Positions 27,836 through 37,637 are shown, counted from the stretch's first letter. The stretch is 64,000 nt of DNA from Hyphomonadaceae bacterium JAD_PAG50586_4 (GCA_023242925.1 CP096134.1:1137944-1201943), one strand, 5' to 3'. Translations and numbers: made by a program. The notes: a model not told the origin generated them from the letters alone.

Positions 27836-28270
27836 ATGACAGATGCTCTCGCTGAAGCCCGCCTTCAAACCGTTCGCGACCACATGGCGCTCGAGGTCAC
27901 CCACGATTGGGACGCCGTGATCGCCACGTTTGCGCACCCGCGCTACGAAATGTATGGCGGCGGCCAGGTGTTCGACGGCGAAGCGGCTGTCCGCTCGTAC
28001 TTCGCCGCCTCGCGCACGCCGTTTCCCGATCAAGGCAACGAGATCATCGCCATCTCGCACGCCGACAATACCGTGCTCGTGGAATTCTGGCTGACCGGCA
28101 CACATCTCGGTCCGCTGAAAATTGGCAATCGCACCATCGAGCCGACGGGCAAGAGCTTTCGCATGCGCATGGCGGCGAGCTTCGAGTTCGAGCCGGGCGG
28201 CGACAAGATCAAATGCGAGCGCCCGTACTTCGATCAAGGCGGCGTGCTGCGCGAATTGGGGATCGCTTAG
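27836..28270 (+). CDS. SnoaL/NTF2-like protein
   Basis: 144 residues. The pattern RDHMALEVTHDWDAVIATFAHPRYEMYGGG and FDGEAAVRSYFAASRTPFPD belongs to SnoaL-like polyketide-cyclase folds. No catalytic residues can be assigned. Stop interlocks with the convergent cyclase (TTAG). Confidence 0.75.
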   Translation: MTDALAEARLQTVRDHMALEVTHDWDAVIATFAHPRYEMYGGGQVFDGEAAVRSYFAASRTPFPDQGNEIIAISHADNTVLVEFWLTGTHLGPLKIGNRTIEPTGKSFRMRMAASFEFEPGGDKIKCERPYFDQGGVLRELGIA

Positions 28271-28989
28271 GAGCGCTCAAACAAAGGCCCCGAGCGTAAC
28301 GCGAGCCAGAGCGCCATGCCGATCGCCGGCCATTGCACCCACCAGGCGCCGCCCGTCATCCAATCGATCGCGAAGAGCGCTGCAAGGATGAGCCCAAGCC
28401 GCGCCGCCTGGGCGATAAAGCGCTTCCTGGCGTCGCTCGCCGGCGCGGCGGCCGCGCGTGATCGCTCCTTACCCGGGCCCGCATCGCCGCCGCCCACGCT
28501 ATAAACCGCAACGCTCTCGGAAAAATTCTTCGGCCGCTTCTCGCCCAGATAAGAAAAGCCGACAGAGAGCTTCTTTTGCACCTGATCGTACACTTGCTGC
28601 GAAATCAGAATGCCGCCGGGCTCGGCCATGCTCTGCAGACGCGCGGCGAGGTTCACGCCTTCACCCAACAAATCGTCGCCATCGACCATCACGTCGCCCA
28701 GGTGCACGCCGATCCGGAAGCGCAAGCCGCCTTCGGCGCTCGCGCCCAATTCGCGCTGCACCTCAATGGCGCACTGCACTGCTTCCACGACGGACGGAAA
28801 TTCCGCGATCAGGCCATCGCCCGCCGTATTGGCGATGCGCCCATGATGGCGCGCGATGAATTGCGCAAACACTGACCGCGCGGCGCGCAGGTCGGTGAGG
28901 GTGCGCACCTCATCGGCCTCCATGACGCTGCTATAGCCCGCAGCATCGGCGGCGAGGATGGTGGTGAGCTTGCGTTGGACGTCGGACAT
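28267..28989 (-). CDS. Class III adenylate/guanylate cyclase with a C-terminal membrane hairpin
   Basis: 240 residues. The catalytic domain is N-terminal: LTTILAADAAGYSSVMEADE (first metal Asp), NTAGDGLIAEFPSVVEAVQCAIEVQ (second metal Asp) and GVHLGDVMVDGDDLLGEGVNLAARLQ. A low-complexity linker and two hydrophobic segments (about 190-205 and 210-230) follow, an inverted layout versus most membrane cyclases. Makes cAMP or cGMP; the substrate-specifying residues cannot be called with certainty. Confidence 0.85.
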   Translation of the reverse strand: MSDVQRKLTTILAADAAGYSSVMEADEVRTLTDLRAARSVFAQFIARHHGRIANTAGDGLIAEFPSVVEAVQCAIEVQRELGASAEGGLRFRIGVHLGDVMVDGDDLLGEGVNLAARLQSMAEPGGILISQQVYDQVQKKLSVGFSYLGEKRPKNFSESVAVYSVGGGDAGPGKERSRAAAAPASDARKRFIAQAARLGLILAALFAIDWMTGGAWWVQWPAIGMALWLALRSGPLFERS

Positions 28990-29021
28990 GGCCTGGCTTT
29001 AGCCTGCTCCGGTGCGGATCG

Positions 29022-29384
29022 CTACGCCTTGTCCGCGCGCAGGATCTTTTCCATCGCTTTTCCCTTAGCGAGTTCGTCGACCAATTTATCCAGATAGCGG
29101 ATTTCGCGCATCAGCGGCTCTTGGACCTGCTCCACCCGCACGCCGCAGACCACGCCCGTAATCAGCGACCGCTGCGGATTGAGCTTCGGCGCTTGCGCGA
29201 AGAAATCCTTAAAGCTCGTCTGCTTCTTGAGATGCGCGGTGAGGGATTGCTGGCGATAACCCGTCAGCCAGCGAATGATCTCATCCACCTCCGCCTGCGT
29301 GCGGCCTTTCTTCTCGGCCTTCGCGACATAGTGTGGGTAGACGCTAGCGAAGCTGATGGCATAGATGCGGTGCGGTTTGGCCAT
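29022..29384 (-). CDS. DUF2200 protein
   Basis: 120 residues. [39 protein letters not shown] is the DUF2200 signature, followed by [25 protein letters not shown] and a Lys-rich end. Cytoplasmic, function unknown. Lies between the cyclase and a secreted protein on the same strand. Confidence 0.88.
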   Translation of the reverse strand: MAKPHRIYAISFASVYPHYVAKAEKKGRTQAEVDEIIRWLTGYRQQSLTAHLKKQTSFKDFFAQAPKLNPQRSLITGVVCGVRVEQVQEPLMREIRYLDKLVDELAKGKAMEKILRADKA

Positions 29385-29388
29385 GGCG

Positions 29389-30510
29389 CTAGGGTTGTCG
29401 CGCCCAATTTGCCGCGCCGGGTAATTCGAAGCCGTAGGCGCGGCTAAAGAGCTGGCACATGCGCGGGAAATTGTTCGTGTAGGTCGCTGGGCTCAGATAT
29501 TGTGCGCTCAGGCCCAGCGCGGATGCGCGTTCTGGGGTTATGGCAGGCTGGTCAATGCGCATGCGCGCGCTCGGCGCAGGCGCAAGCGGATCGACGGCTT
29601 CGCCACCATGCTCAATGGTGAAATCGCCTAGATCGATCACTTCGCCTGCCGCGGCGTTGAAGGCGATCGTGCCATAGCAGAAGGTGCTCACGTCGTATCT
29701 GGTCGTGCCGAAATAGCCGAGGCTGTATGTGCCCGGCGGGATAACGAATGAGATGGTCTGTGGCTCGGCGGCGTCCGAGCGCATTTGCGGTTCGATGCCC
29801 ACCCAACGCTGGCGACCGTTGATCTCAAGAAACGCCGCTTCACCGTTCTCCGTGCGTCGATCGAAGCCGAGCCGCGCGCGTCCCGCCGATGAGCGTAGCC
29901 TAAGCACGACGATAGCTTCGTTGGCGCCGGGCGTGGCTATTGACTGAGCGGCGTCTATCCAACGCGGCTGCGCCCAGCGATTGAACACTTCGACGGTGAC
30001 GGCGTGGGGCGTGAAATTACGCGGCTCGGTTGATGCAGGGGCGTCGCTGGCCGAGGCAAGCCAATACGTATTGGCCCAACGTCGCGCGAGCGCCCCTTCG
30101 GGCGGCGTTTCGGCGCCGGCGTACGCCGCTTGCTGGTCTAGGGAGAGTTGGCTGAAGCGTTGCTGAAAATCGCGAAGGCGCGTGTCGGCGATGTCAAAGC
30201 GACGATAGCCGCGCGACATCATGCAATCGTCCACGTACGCCACCGCGAGGCCGGCTGACGCGATCGCGCCGATGACGTCGCCCGCAAGCCCGTACGGCCC
30301 AGGCTGCGTCGCCGTGCCGCCCACCATCATGGCGCCGAAGCCGCGACATTGATTGTGCGCAGAAGCGACTTCTTCCACAGATGCGCCGGGGCGATTGTAG
30401 AACCAAGCGAGATCGTCGGAATCGAGCACGCTAGCTGTGAGCGGGCCGGCGTGAGCGGGGGCGGCAATTGCCCACCCAAGCGCTAGGGCCGCTGCCCAAA
30501 GCCGCTTCAT
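29389..30510 (-). CDS. Secreted hypothetical protein (373 aa)
   Basis: Signal peptide [21 protein letters not shown], then a mature region with cysteines in HNQCRGFG and [12 protein letters not shown], a beta-rich middle ([42 protein letters not shown]) and a C-terminus around [25 protein letters not shown] resembles PEGA/lipoprotein beta-sandwiches. No family assigned. Start at 30510 chosen for the signal peptide. Confidence 0.65.
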   Translation of the reverse strand: MKRLWAAALALGWAIAAPAHAGPLTASVLDSDDLAWFYNRPGASVEEVASAHNQCRGFGAMMVGGTATQPGPYGLAGDVIGAIASAGLAVAYVDDCMMSRGYRRFDIADTRLRDFQQRFSQLSLDQQAAYAGAETPPEGALARRWANTYWLASASDAPASTEPRNFTPHAVTVEVFNRWAQPRWIDAAQSIATPGANEAIVVLRLRSSAGRARLGFDRRTENGEAAFLEINGRQRWVGIEPQMRSDAAEPQTISFVIPPGTYSLGYFGTTRYDVSTFCYGTIAFNAAAGEVIDLGDFTIEHGGEAVDPLAPAPSARMRIDQPAITPERASALGLSAQYLSPATYTNNFPRMCQLFSRAYGFELPGAANWARQP

Positions 30511-30545
30511 GTGCTTTCCCCGCGTTTGGTTTGCAGCAAAGACTT

Positions 30546-31718
30546 CTACCGCTCCACGCACACCGCGATGCCCATGCCGCCGCCGATGCAGAGGGTGGCC
30601 AGGCCCTTATTCTTGCCGCGGCGCTGCAATTCGTAGAGCAGCGTCGTCAGCACGCGTGCGCCTGATGCGCCGATCGGGTGGCCTATGGCGATGGCGCCGC
30701 CGTTCACGTTCACGATCGCGGGATCCCAGCCCATGTCCTTGTTCACGGCGCAGGCTTGCGCGGCGAAGGCTTCGTTGGCTTCGACCAGATCGAGATCGCC
30801 CACGCTCCAGCCCGCCTTCTCAAGCGCAGCTTTCGACGCCGGGATCGGCCCCGTACCCATAATGCTCGGATCGACGCCGCGCGAGGCCCACGAGGCGATG
30901 CGCGCAAGCGGGGTGAGACCGCGCGCCTTGGCTTCATCGGCGCTCATCAGCACCAAAGCCGCAGCGCCATCATTCAAGCCAGATGCGTTCGCGGCCGTGA
31001 CCGTGCCGTCCTTCTTGAATGCCGCGCGCAAGCCCGCTGCGCCTTCGACGGTCGCATCGTGTTTGATGTATTCGTCGTTCTCAACCACCGTGTCGCCCTT
31101 GCGACCCTTAATGGTGACGGCGACGATCTCGTCCTTGAACTTGCCGGCCTTCTGCGCCGCACTCGCCTTGTTCTGCGACGCGGTTGCGAACTCATCTTGT
31201 TGCGCGCGCGTGATCTGCCATTTCTCGGCGACGTTCTCGGCCGTGATGCCCATGTGATATTGATTGAAGACGTCGGTCAGGCCGTCCTTGATCATCGAGT
31301 CCGAGAATTCCATTGGGCCCATTTTCTGGCCGTTGCGCAAATTGGCGACGTGCGGCGAGAGGCTCATGTTTTCCTGGCCGCCCGCCACCACGATCTTCGC
31401 ATCGCCGGCCTTGATCTGCTGGTAGCCGACGACAACCGCACGCAGACCCGAACCGCACACTTGGTTCAGCGACCATGCCGGGCTCTCGTCCGGCACGCCC
31501 GCGGCGCGCGAAGCTTGGCGCGCCGGGTTCATACCCTGGTTGGCCGTCAGCACTTGGCCCAGCACCACTTCCGACACGTCGGCGGCGTCCACTTTGGCGC
31601 GCTGCAGCGCAGCTGTAATTGCGATTTTGCCAAGCTCGTGCGCGGGCGTTGCAGCAAACGAGCCCAGGAACGAGCCGACCGGCGTGCGGGCGGCGGAAAC
31701 GATCACGATGTCGGTCAT
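30546..31718 (-). CDS. phaA: Acetyl-CoA C-acetyltransferase (beta-ketothiolase)
   Basis: Condenses two acetyl-CoA to acetoacetyl-CoA. 390 residues from ATG 31718 after AGGAG. Active-site Cys in [12 protein letters not shown] (about 88), [12 protein letters not shown] with the catalytic His, and [14 protein letters not shown] with the second Cys. Feeds PhaB and thereby polyhydroxybutyrate and the ethylmalonyl-CoA pathway. Divergent from phaR across 201 bases, which presumably contain both promoters and the PhaR site. Confidence 0.96.
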   Translation of the reverse strand: MTDIVIVSAARTPVGSFLGSFAATPAHELGKIAITAALQRAKVDAADVSEVVLGQVLTANQGMNPARQASRAAGVPDESPAWSLNQVCGSGLRAVVVGYQQIKAGDAKIVVAGGQENMSLSPHVANLRNGQKMGPMEFSDSMIKDGLTDVFNQYHMGITAENVAEKWQITRAQQDEFATASQNKASAAQKAGKFKDEIVAVTIKGRKGDTVVENDEYIKHDATVEGAAGLRAAFKKDGTVTAANASGLNDGAAALVLMSADEAKARGLTPLARIASWASRGVDPSIMGTGPIPASKAALEKAGWSVGDLDLVEANEAFAAQACAVNKDMGWDPAIVNVNGGAIAIGHPIGASGARVLTTLLYELQRRGKNKGLATLCIGGGMGIAVCVER

Positions 31719-31919
31719 GGAAGCGGGCTCCTGGTCGGCGAACGCCTTGGAACGAAAAGACGAGATTAACCGTCCTATCGCACAAGCGAAGCGCGAAATC
31801 CAAGCACACCCGTCGCAATCAGGAGCCCAAAACAGAGGCTTTGTCTTGCATTGCGGCGAAGAGAAGCGGATTCTGTTGGAAAGCCCGGCCTTCGCGGGCG
31901 CAAAAATGAGGAAGCGAAC

Positions 31920-32561
31920 GTGGCGGATGCGAACGGCCAAGGGGCTGGAGAGGCCGGCGAAACTCAAGCCGACGCTGTCATCATCAAGAAGTACGCGAAC
32001 CGGCGGCTCTACAATACCGCCGCCTCAAGCTATGTGACGCTCGACCATCTCTCGGAAATGGTGCGCCAAGGCACGGACTTCATTGTGCTCGACGCCAAGA
32101 CCGGCGACGACATCACGCGCTCTGTGCTGACGCAGATTATTTTCGAAGAGGAGAGCAAGGGCCAAAACCTGCTTCCGGTTCAATTTCTGCGCCGCCTCAT
32201 CCGCTTCTATGGCGATCAAATGCAAGGCTTCCTGCCGCCCTATCTCGAAATGAGCATGGAGAGCTTCTCCAAGGGCCAGGATCAATTGCGCGAAAACTTC
32301 TCACGCACCTTCGGCGCAACCACGCCTCTCGCTGCGTTCGAGGAACAAGCGCAGCGCAACATGGCCATGTTCCAGCAAGCCATGAAAGTCTGGGCGCCGT
32401 TCGCCGTACCAGGCGCGTCCTACACGGGCGCTGGTTTCCCTGGCATGCCGCGCCCGCCCGCCGCCGAGGAAGAGGATAGCGATCAGCAAGTCGCTGAGCT
32501 GCGCAAGCAGATGGAAGCGATGCAAAAGCAGCTCGACGCCATGTCGCGCACCAAAAGCTGA
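31920..32561 (+). CDS. phaR: Polyhydroxyalkanoate synthesis repressor PhaR
   Basis: 213 residues from GTG 31920, with GAGGA upstream. The DNA-binding domain [28 protein letters not shown] and [16 protein letters not shown] is diagnostic. The C-terminal half has aromatic/Gly segments ([30 protein letters not shown]) like the granule-binding region and a coiled-coil tail [18 protein letters not shown]. PhaR senses PHB by binding the polymer and represses phasin and its own gene. A longer frame from 31851 lacks a suitable start. Confidence 0.93.
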   Translation: MADANGQGAGEAGETQADAVIIKKYANRRLYNTAASSYVTLDHLSEMVRQGTDFIVLDAKTGDDITRSVLTQIIFEEESKGQNLLPVQFLRRLIRFYGDQMQGFLPPYLEMSMESFSKGQDQLRENFSRTFGATTPLAAFEEQAQRNMAMFQQAMKVWAPFAVPGASYTGAGFPGMPRPPAAEEEDSDQQVAELRKQMEAMQKQLDAMSRTKS

Positions 32562-32568
32562 ATTTCTA

Positions 32569-32589
32569 GGCGCGCCGACAAGGCGCGCC
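32569..32589. terminator. Hairpin between phaR and a convergent gene
   Basis: GGCGCGCC-GACAA-GGCGCGCC, perfect 8-bp stem, eight bases after the phaR stop and eight before the VOC stop, so usable from both sides. Flanked by ATTT on one side and AATTT on the other. Confidence 0.7.
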
Positions 32590-32596
32590 ATTTGCG

Positions 32597-33004
32597 TTAG
32601 GGCTTGAACACGTATTCGAGCTTCAACCCGTCCGCGTCCGTGAAGAACACAGCGTAATAGCCGGGGCCGTATTTTGGATATGCCGCCGGCGCGTCGGTGA
32701 TATTTGCGCCAATGTTGAGCAAATGCGCGTGCATTGCGTCGACGTCTTCGCGGCTGGCGGCGTTCCAGGCGACGTGGTGAAGGCCTGCGCTGTAGCGATC
32801 GTGGACGCGCTCGGCATTTTCACCGCGTGCGCTCAGAATGCCGATGGAGCAGAAGAAGTCGCCATCGCGCAGATCGAAGTCGTAACCGTTTGGGTGCGCG
32901 TCGGCGAGGCGATAGCCCATGAAACCCAGCACGCTTTCATAGAAGGCGTGCGAGGCATGCGCGTCTTTCACGGTGAGATCGATGTGGTGGATCGCGCCGC
33001 GCAT
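32597..33004 (-). CDS. VOC-family protein
   Basis: 135 residues. MRGAIHHIDLTVKDAHASHAFYESVLGFMGY and SAGLHHVAWNAASREDVDAMHAHL then YYAVFFTDADGLKLEYVF give the paired VOC modules with His and Glu metal ligands. Start at 33004 overlaps the upstream stop (ATGA), so it is coupled to the cobalamin gene. Substrate unknown; a methylmalonyl/ethylmalonyl-CoA epimerase is tempting given the context but the motifs are generic. Confidence 0.8.
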   Translation of the reverse strand: MRGAIHHIDLTVKDAHASHAFYESVLGFMGYRLADAHPNGYDFDLRDGDFFCSIGILSARGENAERVHDRYSAGLHHVAWNAASREDVDAMHAHLLNIGANITDAPAAYPKYGPGYYAVFFTDADGLKLEYVFKP

Positions 33005-33573
33005 CAGCGGTTTGCGCCGGGCTTCCAAAGCAGATCGGCTTTGCCCTGATCGTTGGCGTAGCGGGCGGCGACGAAGAGGAGGTCGGAGAGGCGGTTCATG
33101 AATTTGATCGCTTCGGGCGAAATTTCTTCGACGTCGGCCAGGGCGACGATGTCGCGTTCGGCGCGGCGGGCGATGGCGCGCGCCAGATGCAGATGCGCCG
33201 CGGCGGGCGAGCCGCCCGGCAGGATGAACGAGGTCAGCGGCTCAAGCTGTTCGTTGAGTTCGTCGACTTCGGCTTCCAAGCGATCGACTTGGCTGGGCTG
33301 AATGCGCAGCGGCTCGAATTTGAGATCGGGCGCGTGCGGCGTGGCGAGATCGGCGCCGAGATCGAAGAGGTCGTTCTGCACACGCTCCAGGATCGCATCG
33401 AGCGTGGGCTTCGATGTCGTGTGCAGGCGCGCGACGCCGATGGCGGAATTGGTTTCATCGACCGCGCCATAGGCCCCGACGCGCGCGCTAGCTTTGGAAA
33501 CCGGCTCGCCAGTGACAAGGCGGGTCTTGCCGCCATCGCCGGCTTTGGTGACGATTTTATCTAGTCTGACCAT
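33004..33573 (-). CDS. PduO-type corrinoid adenosyltransferase
   Basis: Transfers adenosyl from ATP to cob(I)alamin to give adenosylcobalamin. 189 residues: IVTKAGDGGKTRLVTG (ATP-binding P-loop-like N-terminus), RVGAYGAVDETNSAIG, ARAIARRAERDIVAL (catalytic Arg/Asp) and FMNRLSDLLFVAARYAN. The product is the cofactor of ethylmalonyl-CoA mutase encoded at 52-54 kb. It is in a tight operon: TAGATG links it to the gene before and ATGA to the VOC gene after. Confidence 0.93.
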   Translation of the reverse strand: MVRLDKIVTKAGDGGKTRLVTGEPVSKASARVGAYGAVDETNSAIGVARLHTTSKPTLDAILERVQNDLFDLGADLATPHAPDLKFEPLRIQPSQVDRLEAEVDELNEQLEPLTSFILPGGSPAAAHLHLARAIARRAERDIVALADVEEISPEAIKFMNRLSDLLFVAARYANDQGKADLLWKPGANR

Positions 33574-33774
33574 CTATCCGTAATGCTGCTTTGCCCACAT
33601 GGCTGCAACTAGGATCAAGATGGCGACAAATTGCGCGACCACGCGCATCCGCATCGCCTTGTTCGACCAGGAGCGGCCAAAATCGCCGCCCCGGAACATG
33701 GCGTAAACGCCAAAGCACAGGACGCCGAAGACGACCGCCAGGGCCACGGGGATCAGATATTCGATCGCGTTCAT
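33574..33774 (-). CDS. Twin-transmembrane HIG1-domain protein
   Basis: 66 residues, two membrane helices (EYLIPVALAVVFGVLCFGVYAMF and MRVVAQFVAILILVAAMWA) joined by the loop GGDFGRSWSNKAMRMR, the classic HIG1/twin-TM layout. Alphaproteobacterial relatives occur beside cobalamin adenosyltransferase, as here. Related eukaryotic proteins stabilise respiratory complexes; role here unproven. Its stop touches the next start directly. Confidence 0.9.
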   Translation of the reverse strand: MNAIEYLIPVALAVVFGVLCFGVYAMFRGGDFGRSWSNKAMRMRVVAQFVAILILVAAMWAKQHYG

Positions 33775-33872
33775 CAGATGGAACTTAGGGCGGAAGCCGC
33801 CGCTGGGCCATGCGCCAGATCAACCCGCGCGCAGCGCCGGCAAGCCGCCCCATTCTCGGCTAGACTCCTCCC

Positions 33873-35236
33873 ATGACCGAATCGCTTCTGCTTATCCTCG
33901 CCCTGGCCGCCATTGGGGCTGCCGCTTTCTTTGCCTATCGCTCTGCAAAGGCTCAGGAATCTGCCGCGGCCGCGAAGGCGCGGTTCGAGGGGTGGATATG
34001 ATCCGGGCCGAGCGCGACCGCGCCGTGGCCGAGTGCGAGGCGCTGCGAGCTGAGGCCAGCCGTTTGAATGCGGAACTAGCGGGCGAGAAGGCGGGCGCTG
34101 CGGCGCGCGCAGCGGCGGCGGACGAGCAGGCCAAGAAGGTCGAGCAGCAATTCGTGGCGCTGGCGACGCAGGCTTTGGAGGCCAATCGGCAAAGCTTCAT
34201 GGCGCTCGCAAACGAGACATTTGAGAAGCACAAGGCTGCGTCCGCGACGGGCGTGAAGGAAGTGCTTGCGCCCGCGCAGGAGACGCTGAGCAAGCTCGCA
34301 GGCTCGGTCGAGGCGCTGGAGAAGGCGCGGTTGCAGGACAAATCCGCCATGGGCGAGCAGGTGCGCCAGATCATCGACGCGGTTGGCTCCACCAACAAGA
34401 CCACAACGCAATTGCTCTCTGCGCTGAAAGCGTCACCAAAAATGCGCGGGCGCTGGGGCGAGCAGACCTTGCGCAATGTGCTCGAGCTTTCCGGGCTCGC
34501 GCCGAACGTCGATTTCACCGAGCAGGTGAGCACGACGGACGGCGAAGGCGCGCGTTTGCGGCCCGACGTCGTGATCAATTTGCCAGGTGGGCGCTGCATC
34601 GTCGTGGATTCGAAGGTCGCGCTTTCGGGCTACATGGAAGCGATGGAAGCGACCGATGACGTCGCGCGCGAAGCCAGCTTGAAGAAGCATGCCGCTGAGC
34701 TCAAGGCGCATGTGAAGAATCTGGCGTCGAAGGATTATTGGAAGCACGTGCCCGCGACGGCGGATTTCGTCGTGCTGTTCGTGCCCGGCGAGAATTTCCT
34801 CGCGGCGGCCGCTGAGCGCGATCCAAATTTGTTTGATGATGCGTTCGCGTCGAAGGTGATCATCACCACGCCGAGCACGATGGTGGCGTTGGCGAAATCC
34901 GTCGCCTATGGCTGGCGCCAAGAGCAGAGCGCCAAGAATGCGCAAGAGATCGCCGATCTCGGACGCGAGCTTTATCGCCGCATGGCGGTAATGACCGATC
35001 ATATCGGCAAAGTCGGCGATGCGATCGGCAAGAGCGTGTCGACCTACAACGGTTTGCTGAGTTCGGTGGAGAGCCGCGTGCTGCCTCAGGCGCGTAAGTT
35101 CAAAGAACTGGGCGCGGGCGATGCGGGCATCGATGTGGCCGCGCCGCTTCAACTTGAAGTCGCGCCGCGCTTGCCTGCGCCGCCCGAGCAATTGGAACTC
35201 ACCCCGCCGCCGCAGAGTGCGAAGCGCGGGCGCTAG
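33873..35236 (+). pseudogene. rmuC: DNA recombination protein RmuC, frameshifted after the membrane anchor
   Basis: Nuclease-like protein limiting inversion at short repeats. ATG 33873 encodes the anchor ESLLLILALAAIGAAAFFAYR. At the GGGG run at 33989-33992 one G is missing; restoring it joins KARFEG to VDMIRAERDRAVAECEAL, the coiled coil. The RmuC core is intact: MRGRWGEQTLRNVLELSGL, VINLPGGRCIVVDSKVALSGYMEA and VPGENFLAAAAERDPNLFDDAF (Asp/Lys nuclease-fold residues). A caller would start at 33992 and lose the anchor. Confidence 0.9.
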
Positions 35237-35243
35237 CTACAAT

Positions 35244-35347
35244 TCTGTCATTGCGGGGCGGCCGCAGGCCGAACCCGGAAGCGAGGGCCAACGACGTGCC
35301 TTTTGCCCTGGGTTCCGGATCGTGCGCCGCGCGTCCGGAATGACAGA
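35244..35347. repeat. Dispersed-type intergenic repeat with terminal inverted ends
   Basis: Bounded by TCTGTCATT (35244-35252) and AATGACAGA (35339-35347), perfect 9-base inverted ends. Between them is a GC-rich imperfect palindrome including GGGTTCCGGAT. Resembles short non-coding repeats common between alphaproteobacterial genes. Fills most of the 182-base gap after rmuC. Confidence 0.55.
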
Positions 35348-35418
35348 TGTGTTTGTTCGTCGCGTTTTGGGTGAAGCTCATCGGCTTGCGCGCTAACTCC
35401 GTTGGCGGAGGAAATTGC

Positions 35419-36208
35419 ATGAGACATTTGCTTTTGGCCGCTGTGGCGGCGTTGGCTTTGGGCGCTTGCGGGCAGCCGACAAGCGAGGCGCTGATTGCGC
35501 CGCCGGCGGTGGTCGACGTGTCGCCGGATGCGGCAAACATTGCAGCGGCGGTGGCGGATGCGCGCCGACCTGCTGGGGATCGCGAGCGCGACGCCAATCG
35601 CCGGCCAGCCGAGATGCTGGCGTTTGCGCGTGTCGAACCGGGCGATCGCGTCGCCGACATTTTCCCAGGCGGCGGCTATTTCACCCGTCTGTTCGCGGTA
35701 GCGGTTGGCGACGAAGGCCGCGTCTATCCAACGATCCGGCCCGATGGCGTCGCGGGCGAGTATGAGACGCCGGTGCTGGCCGTTGCAGCGGAATATCCCA
35801 GCGCAGTGATGACGCGCGCGCCGTACGATGCGCTGGCGTATCCTGAGCCGCTCGACGTCGTGTTCACGGCGCAGAATTATCACGACATGGCGTTGACGGC
35901 ATACGCACTGGGCGATCGCGCGGCGATGAACGCGGCGGCGTTCGCGGCGCTGAAACCGGGTGGGATTTACGTCGTGATTGATCACTCCGCCGTCGATGGC
36001 TCCCCGGTGGCGACCGATGCCGAGACGACGACGCATCGCATAGATCAGGCCACGGTGCGTCGCGAGATCGAAGCCGCGGGATTCTGTATTCGATGGCGAA
36101 AGCGATGTGCTGCGCAATCCAGCTGATGCGCGCACGGTAAGCGTGTTCGATCCCTCCATCCGTGGCCGTACGGATCAATTCGTGATGCGGTTCAGGAAGC
36201 CGGAATAG
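35419..36208 (+). pseudogene. Lipoprotein with a class I SAM-methyltransferase fold, frameshifted near the end
   Basis: Lipobox LGACGQP, then a Rossmann methyltransferase: ARRPAGDRERDANRRPAEMLAFARVEPGDRVADIFPGGGYFTRLFAVAVG (SAM loop) and ALKPGGIYVVIDHS. One extra T near 36085 cuts the frame at 36126; without it the reading is GFVFDGESDVLRNPADARTV then DPSIRGRTDQFVMRFRKPE, matching the paralogue at 36867. Periplasmic location for a SAM-type fold is odd, since SAM is cytoplasmic. Function unknown. Confidence 0.72.
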
Positions 36209-36221
36209 GCGCCACTTGAAC

Positions 36222-36324
36222 CCTTCCCCATGCGGGGAGCGCAGGGAGGGGGTGACGGCGGCGACGTTTCCGAAGGTCGCGCTTGCACCCCCGCCTGCAA
36301 CTCCTCCCCGCATGCGGGGAGGAG
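36222..36324. repeat. Intergenic palindromic repeat, copy 2
   Basis: CTTCCCCATGCGGGGAG at 36223-36239 and CTCCTCCCCGCATGCGGGGA from 36301, separated by a G/C-rich core. Same palindrome type as 20032-20150 and 38547-38567. Confidence 0.65.
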
Positions 36325-36337
36325 AGTCGCTGGTGCT

Positions 36338-36760
36338 TCAATCGTGATCGCGAACTTTGCCGCGTTTGGATTTCACATCGCCGCGGCGTGATTTTCCGTC
36401 CAAGCGTTTTTGCTTCACGGCGCGGGGCACTTTCGTCTTCACACGCGGCTTCGGCCGGTGCGTGGCGCGCTCCACGAGATCGACCAGCCGCGCCAAAGCT
36501 TCGCTGCGGTTGCGGTCCTGGGTGCGGTGTTCGTCCGCGCGGATGACGATCTCGCCTTCGAGCGTGAGGCGCCGTCCCGCAAGACGCTCCAGCCGCGCGC
36601 GCACGTCGTCTGCCATCTCAGTGTGGCCGTTCACGTTGAAGCGCAGCTCAACCGCCGTCGACACCTTGTTGACGTTCTGACCGCCGGGGCCCGAGGCGCG
36701 GATGAAGCGCTCTTCGAGGTCACGCTCATCGAGAGCGAGGGAGGCGGTGACGGGAATCAT
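36338..36760 (-). CDS. arfB: Alternative ribosome-rescue factor ArfB (peptidyl-tRNA hydrolase, YaeJ/ICT1)
   Basis: Releases nascent chains from stalled ribosomes lacking a stop codon. 140 residues: RFIRASGPGGQNVNKVSTAVELRF contains the catalytic GGQ loop, and the basic C-terminal tail (HRPKPRVKTKVPRAVKQKRLDGKSRRGDVKSKRGK) is the part that enters the empty mRNA channel. Start at 36760 gives MIPVTASLAL; the longer frame to 37105 crosses a divergent gene. It sits antisense between two paralogous methyltransferase genes. Confidence 0.93.
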   Translation of the reverse strand: MIPVTASLALDERDLEERFIRASGPGGQNVNKVSTAVELRFNVNGHTEMADDVRARLERLAGRRLTLEGEIVIRADEHRTQDRNRSEALARLVDLVERATHRPKPRVKTKVPRAVKQKRLDGKSRRGDVKSKRGKVRDHD

Positions 36761-36866
36761 GGGCGGCACTGTAACGCGAAGCCGTTTCCAATCGTTCACA
36801 TCGTGGGGAGAAGCAAGACAAGCGCGCCGCGCCGGGTTAAATCTCCCGCTAAATTGGGAGGACGAT

Positions 36867-37637
36867 ATGCGGAAATTACTGGCGGGACTTGGGTTTGCGG
36901 CAATTCTGGCGGCGTGCGCCGGGGGCGCTGTGCCGGGCTTGATGATGTCGATGCCGGCCGAAGTGACGGCTGCGTCGCCCAATATCGTGGCGGCCTTAGT
37001 CGATCCGCGCCGCCCTGAAGCCGATCGCGAGCGCGATGCGCTGCGCCATCCGGCTGAGATATTGGCGTTCACCGGCGTGCGCGACGGCATGCGCATCGCT
37101 GACATTGGCCCAGGCGGGGGCTATTACACGCGGCTCTTCTCGGTCGCCGTGGGCGATAGCGGGCGCGTCTATGGCGTCGATCGCCCCGGCGCCGCCGAGC
37201 GCCCGCGCGCTTTAACAATAGTGGCGCCGCTCTATTCGAACATGACGCATCTGACGGCCGGCTATCAGGGCTGGACCATCGATGAGCCGCTCGATGCGAT
37301 TTTCATTTCGCAAATTTATCACGATTTCTATCTGCCCCAGCTCAGCATCGATGTGGCGCGCTTGAACCGTGAAATGTTTGCGGCGCTGAAGCCGGGCGGC
37401 GTGCTGGTGATCATCGATCACGCGGCTGCTGCCGGGAGCGATATTGGCGTGACGGGCACGTTGCACCGCATCGCGCAAGAGCAAGTGGTCGCTGACCTCA
37501 CGGCGGCGGGCTTTGTGCTCGACGCGGAAAGCCAGGTGTTGCGTAATCCCGCGGATGATCACGCTTTGCGCGTGTTCGAGGGCGATATTCGCGGCCGCAC
37601 GGATCAATTCGTGCTGCGCTTCCGGCGCCCCGCTTAA
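36867..37637 (+). CDS. Lipoprotein with a class I SAM-methyltransferase fold
   Basis: 256 residues, ATG after GGGAGGACGAT. Lipobox ILAACAGG, then DPRRPEADRERDALRHPAEILAFTGVRDGMRIADIGPGGGYYTRLFSVAVG (SAM-binding loop), DAIFISQIYHDFYLP and FAALKPGGVLVIIDHAA. Close paralogue of the gene at 35419; the two bracket arfB. Such exported methyltransferase-like proteins are common in this lineage but lack known activity. Its TAA shares a base with the next ATG (TAATG). Confidence 0.8.
   Translation: MRKLLAGLGFAAILAACAGGAVPGLMMSMPAEVTAASPNIVAALVDPRRPEADRERDALRHPAEILAFTGVRDGMRIADIGPGGGYYTRLFSVAVGDSGRVYGVDRPGAAERPRALTIVAPLYSNMTHLTAGYQGWTIDEPLDAIFISQIYHDFYLPQLSIDVARLNREMFAALKPGGVLVIIDHAAAAGSDIGVTGTLHRIAQEQVVADLTAAGFVLDAESQVLRNPADDHALRVFEGDIRGRTDQFVLRFRRPA

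Noticed and set aside
2075..36085. Programmed ribosomal frameshifting as explanation for the broken genes
   Set aside because: Sites share no slippery heptamer or downstream structure, need different directions, and occur in unrelated genes; sequencing error fits better.
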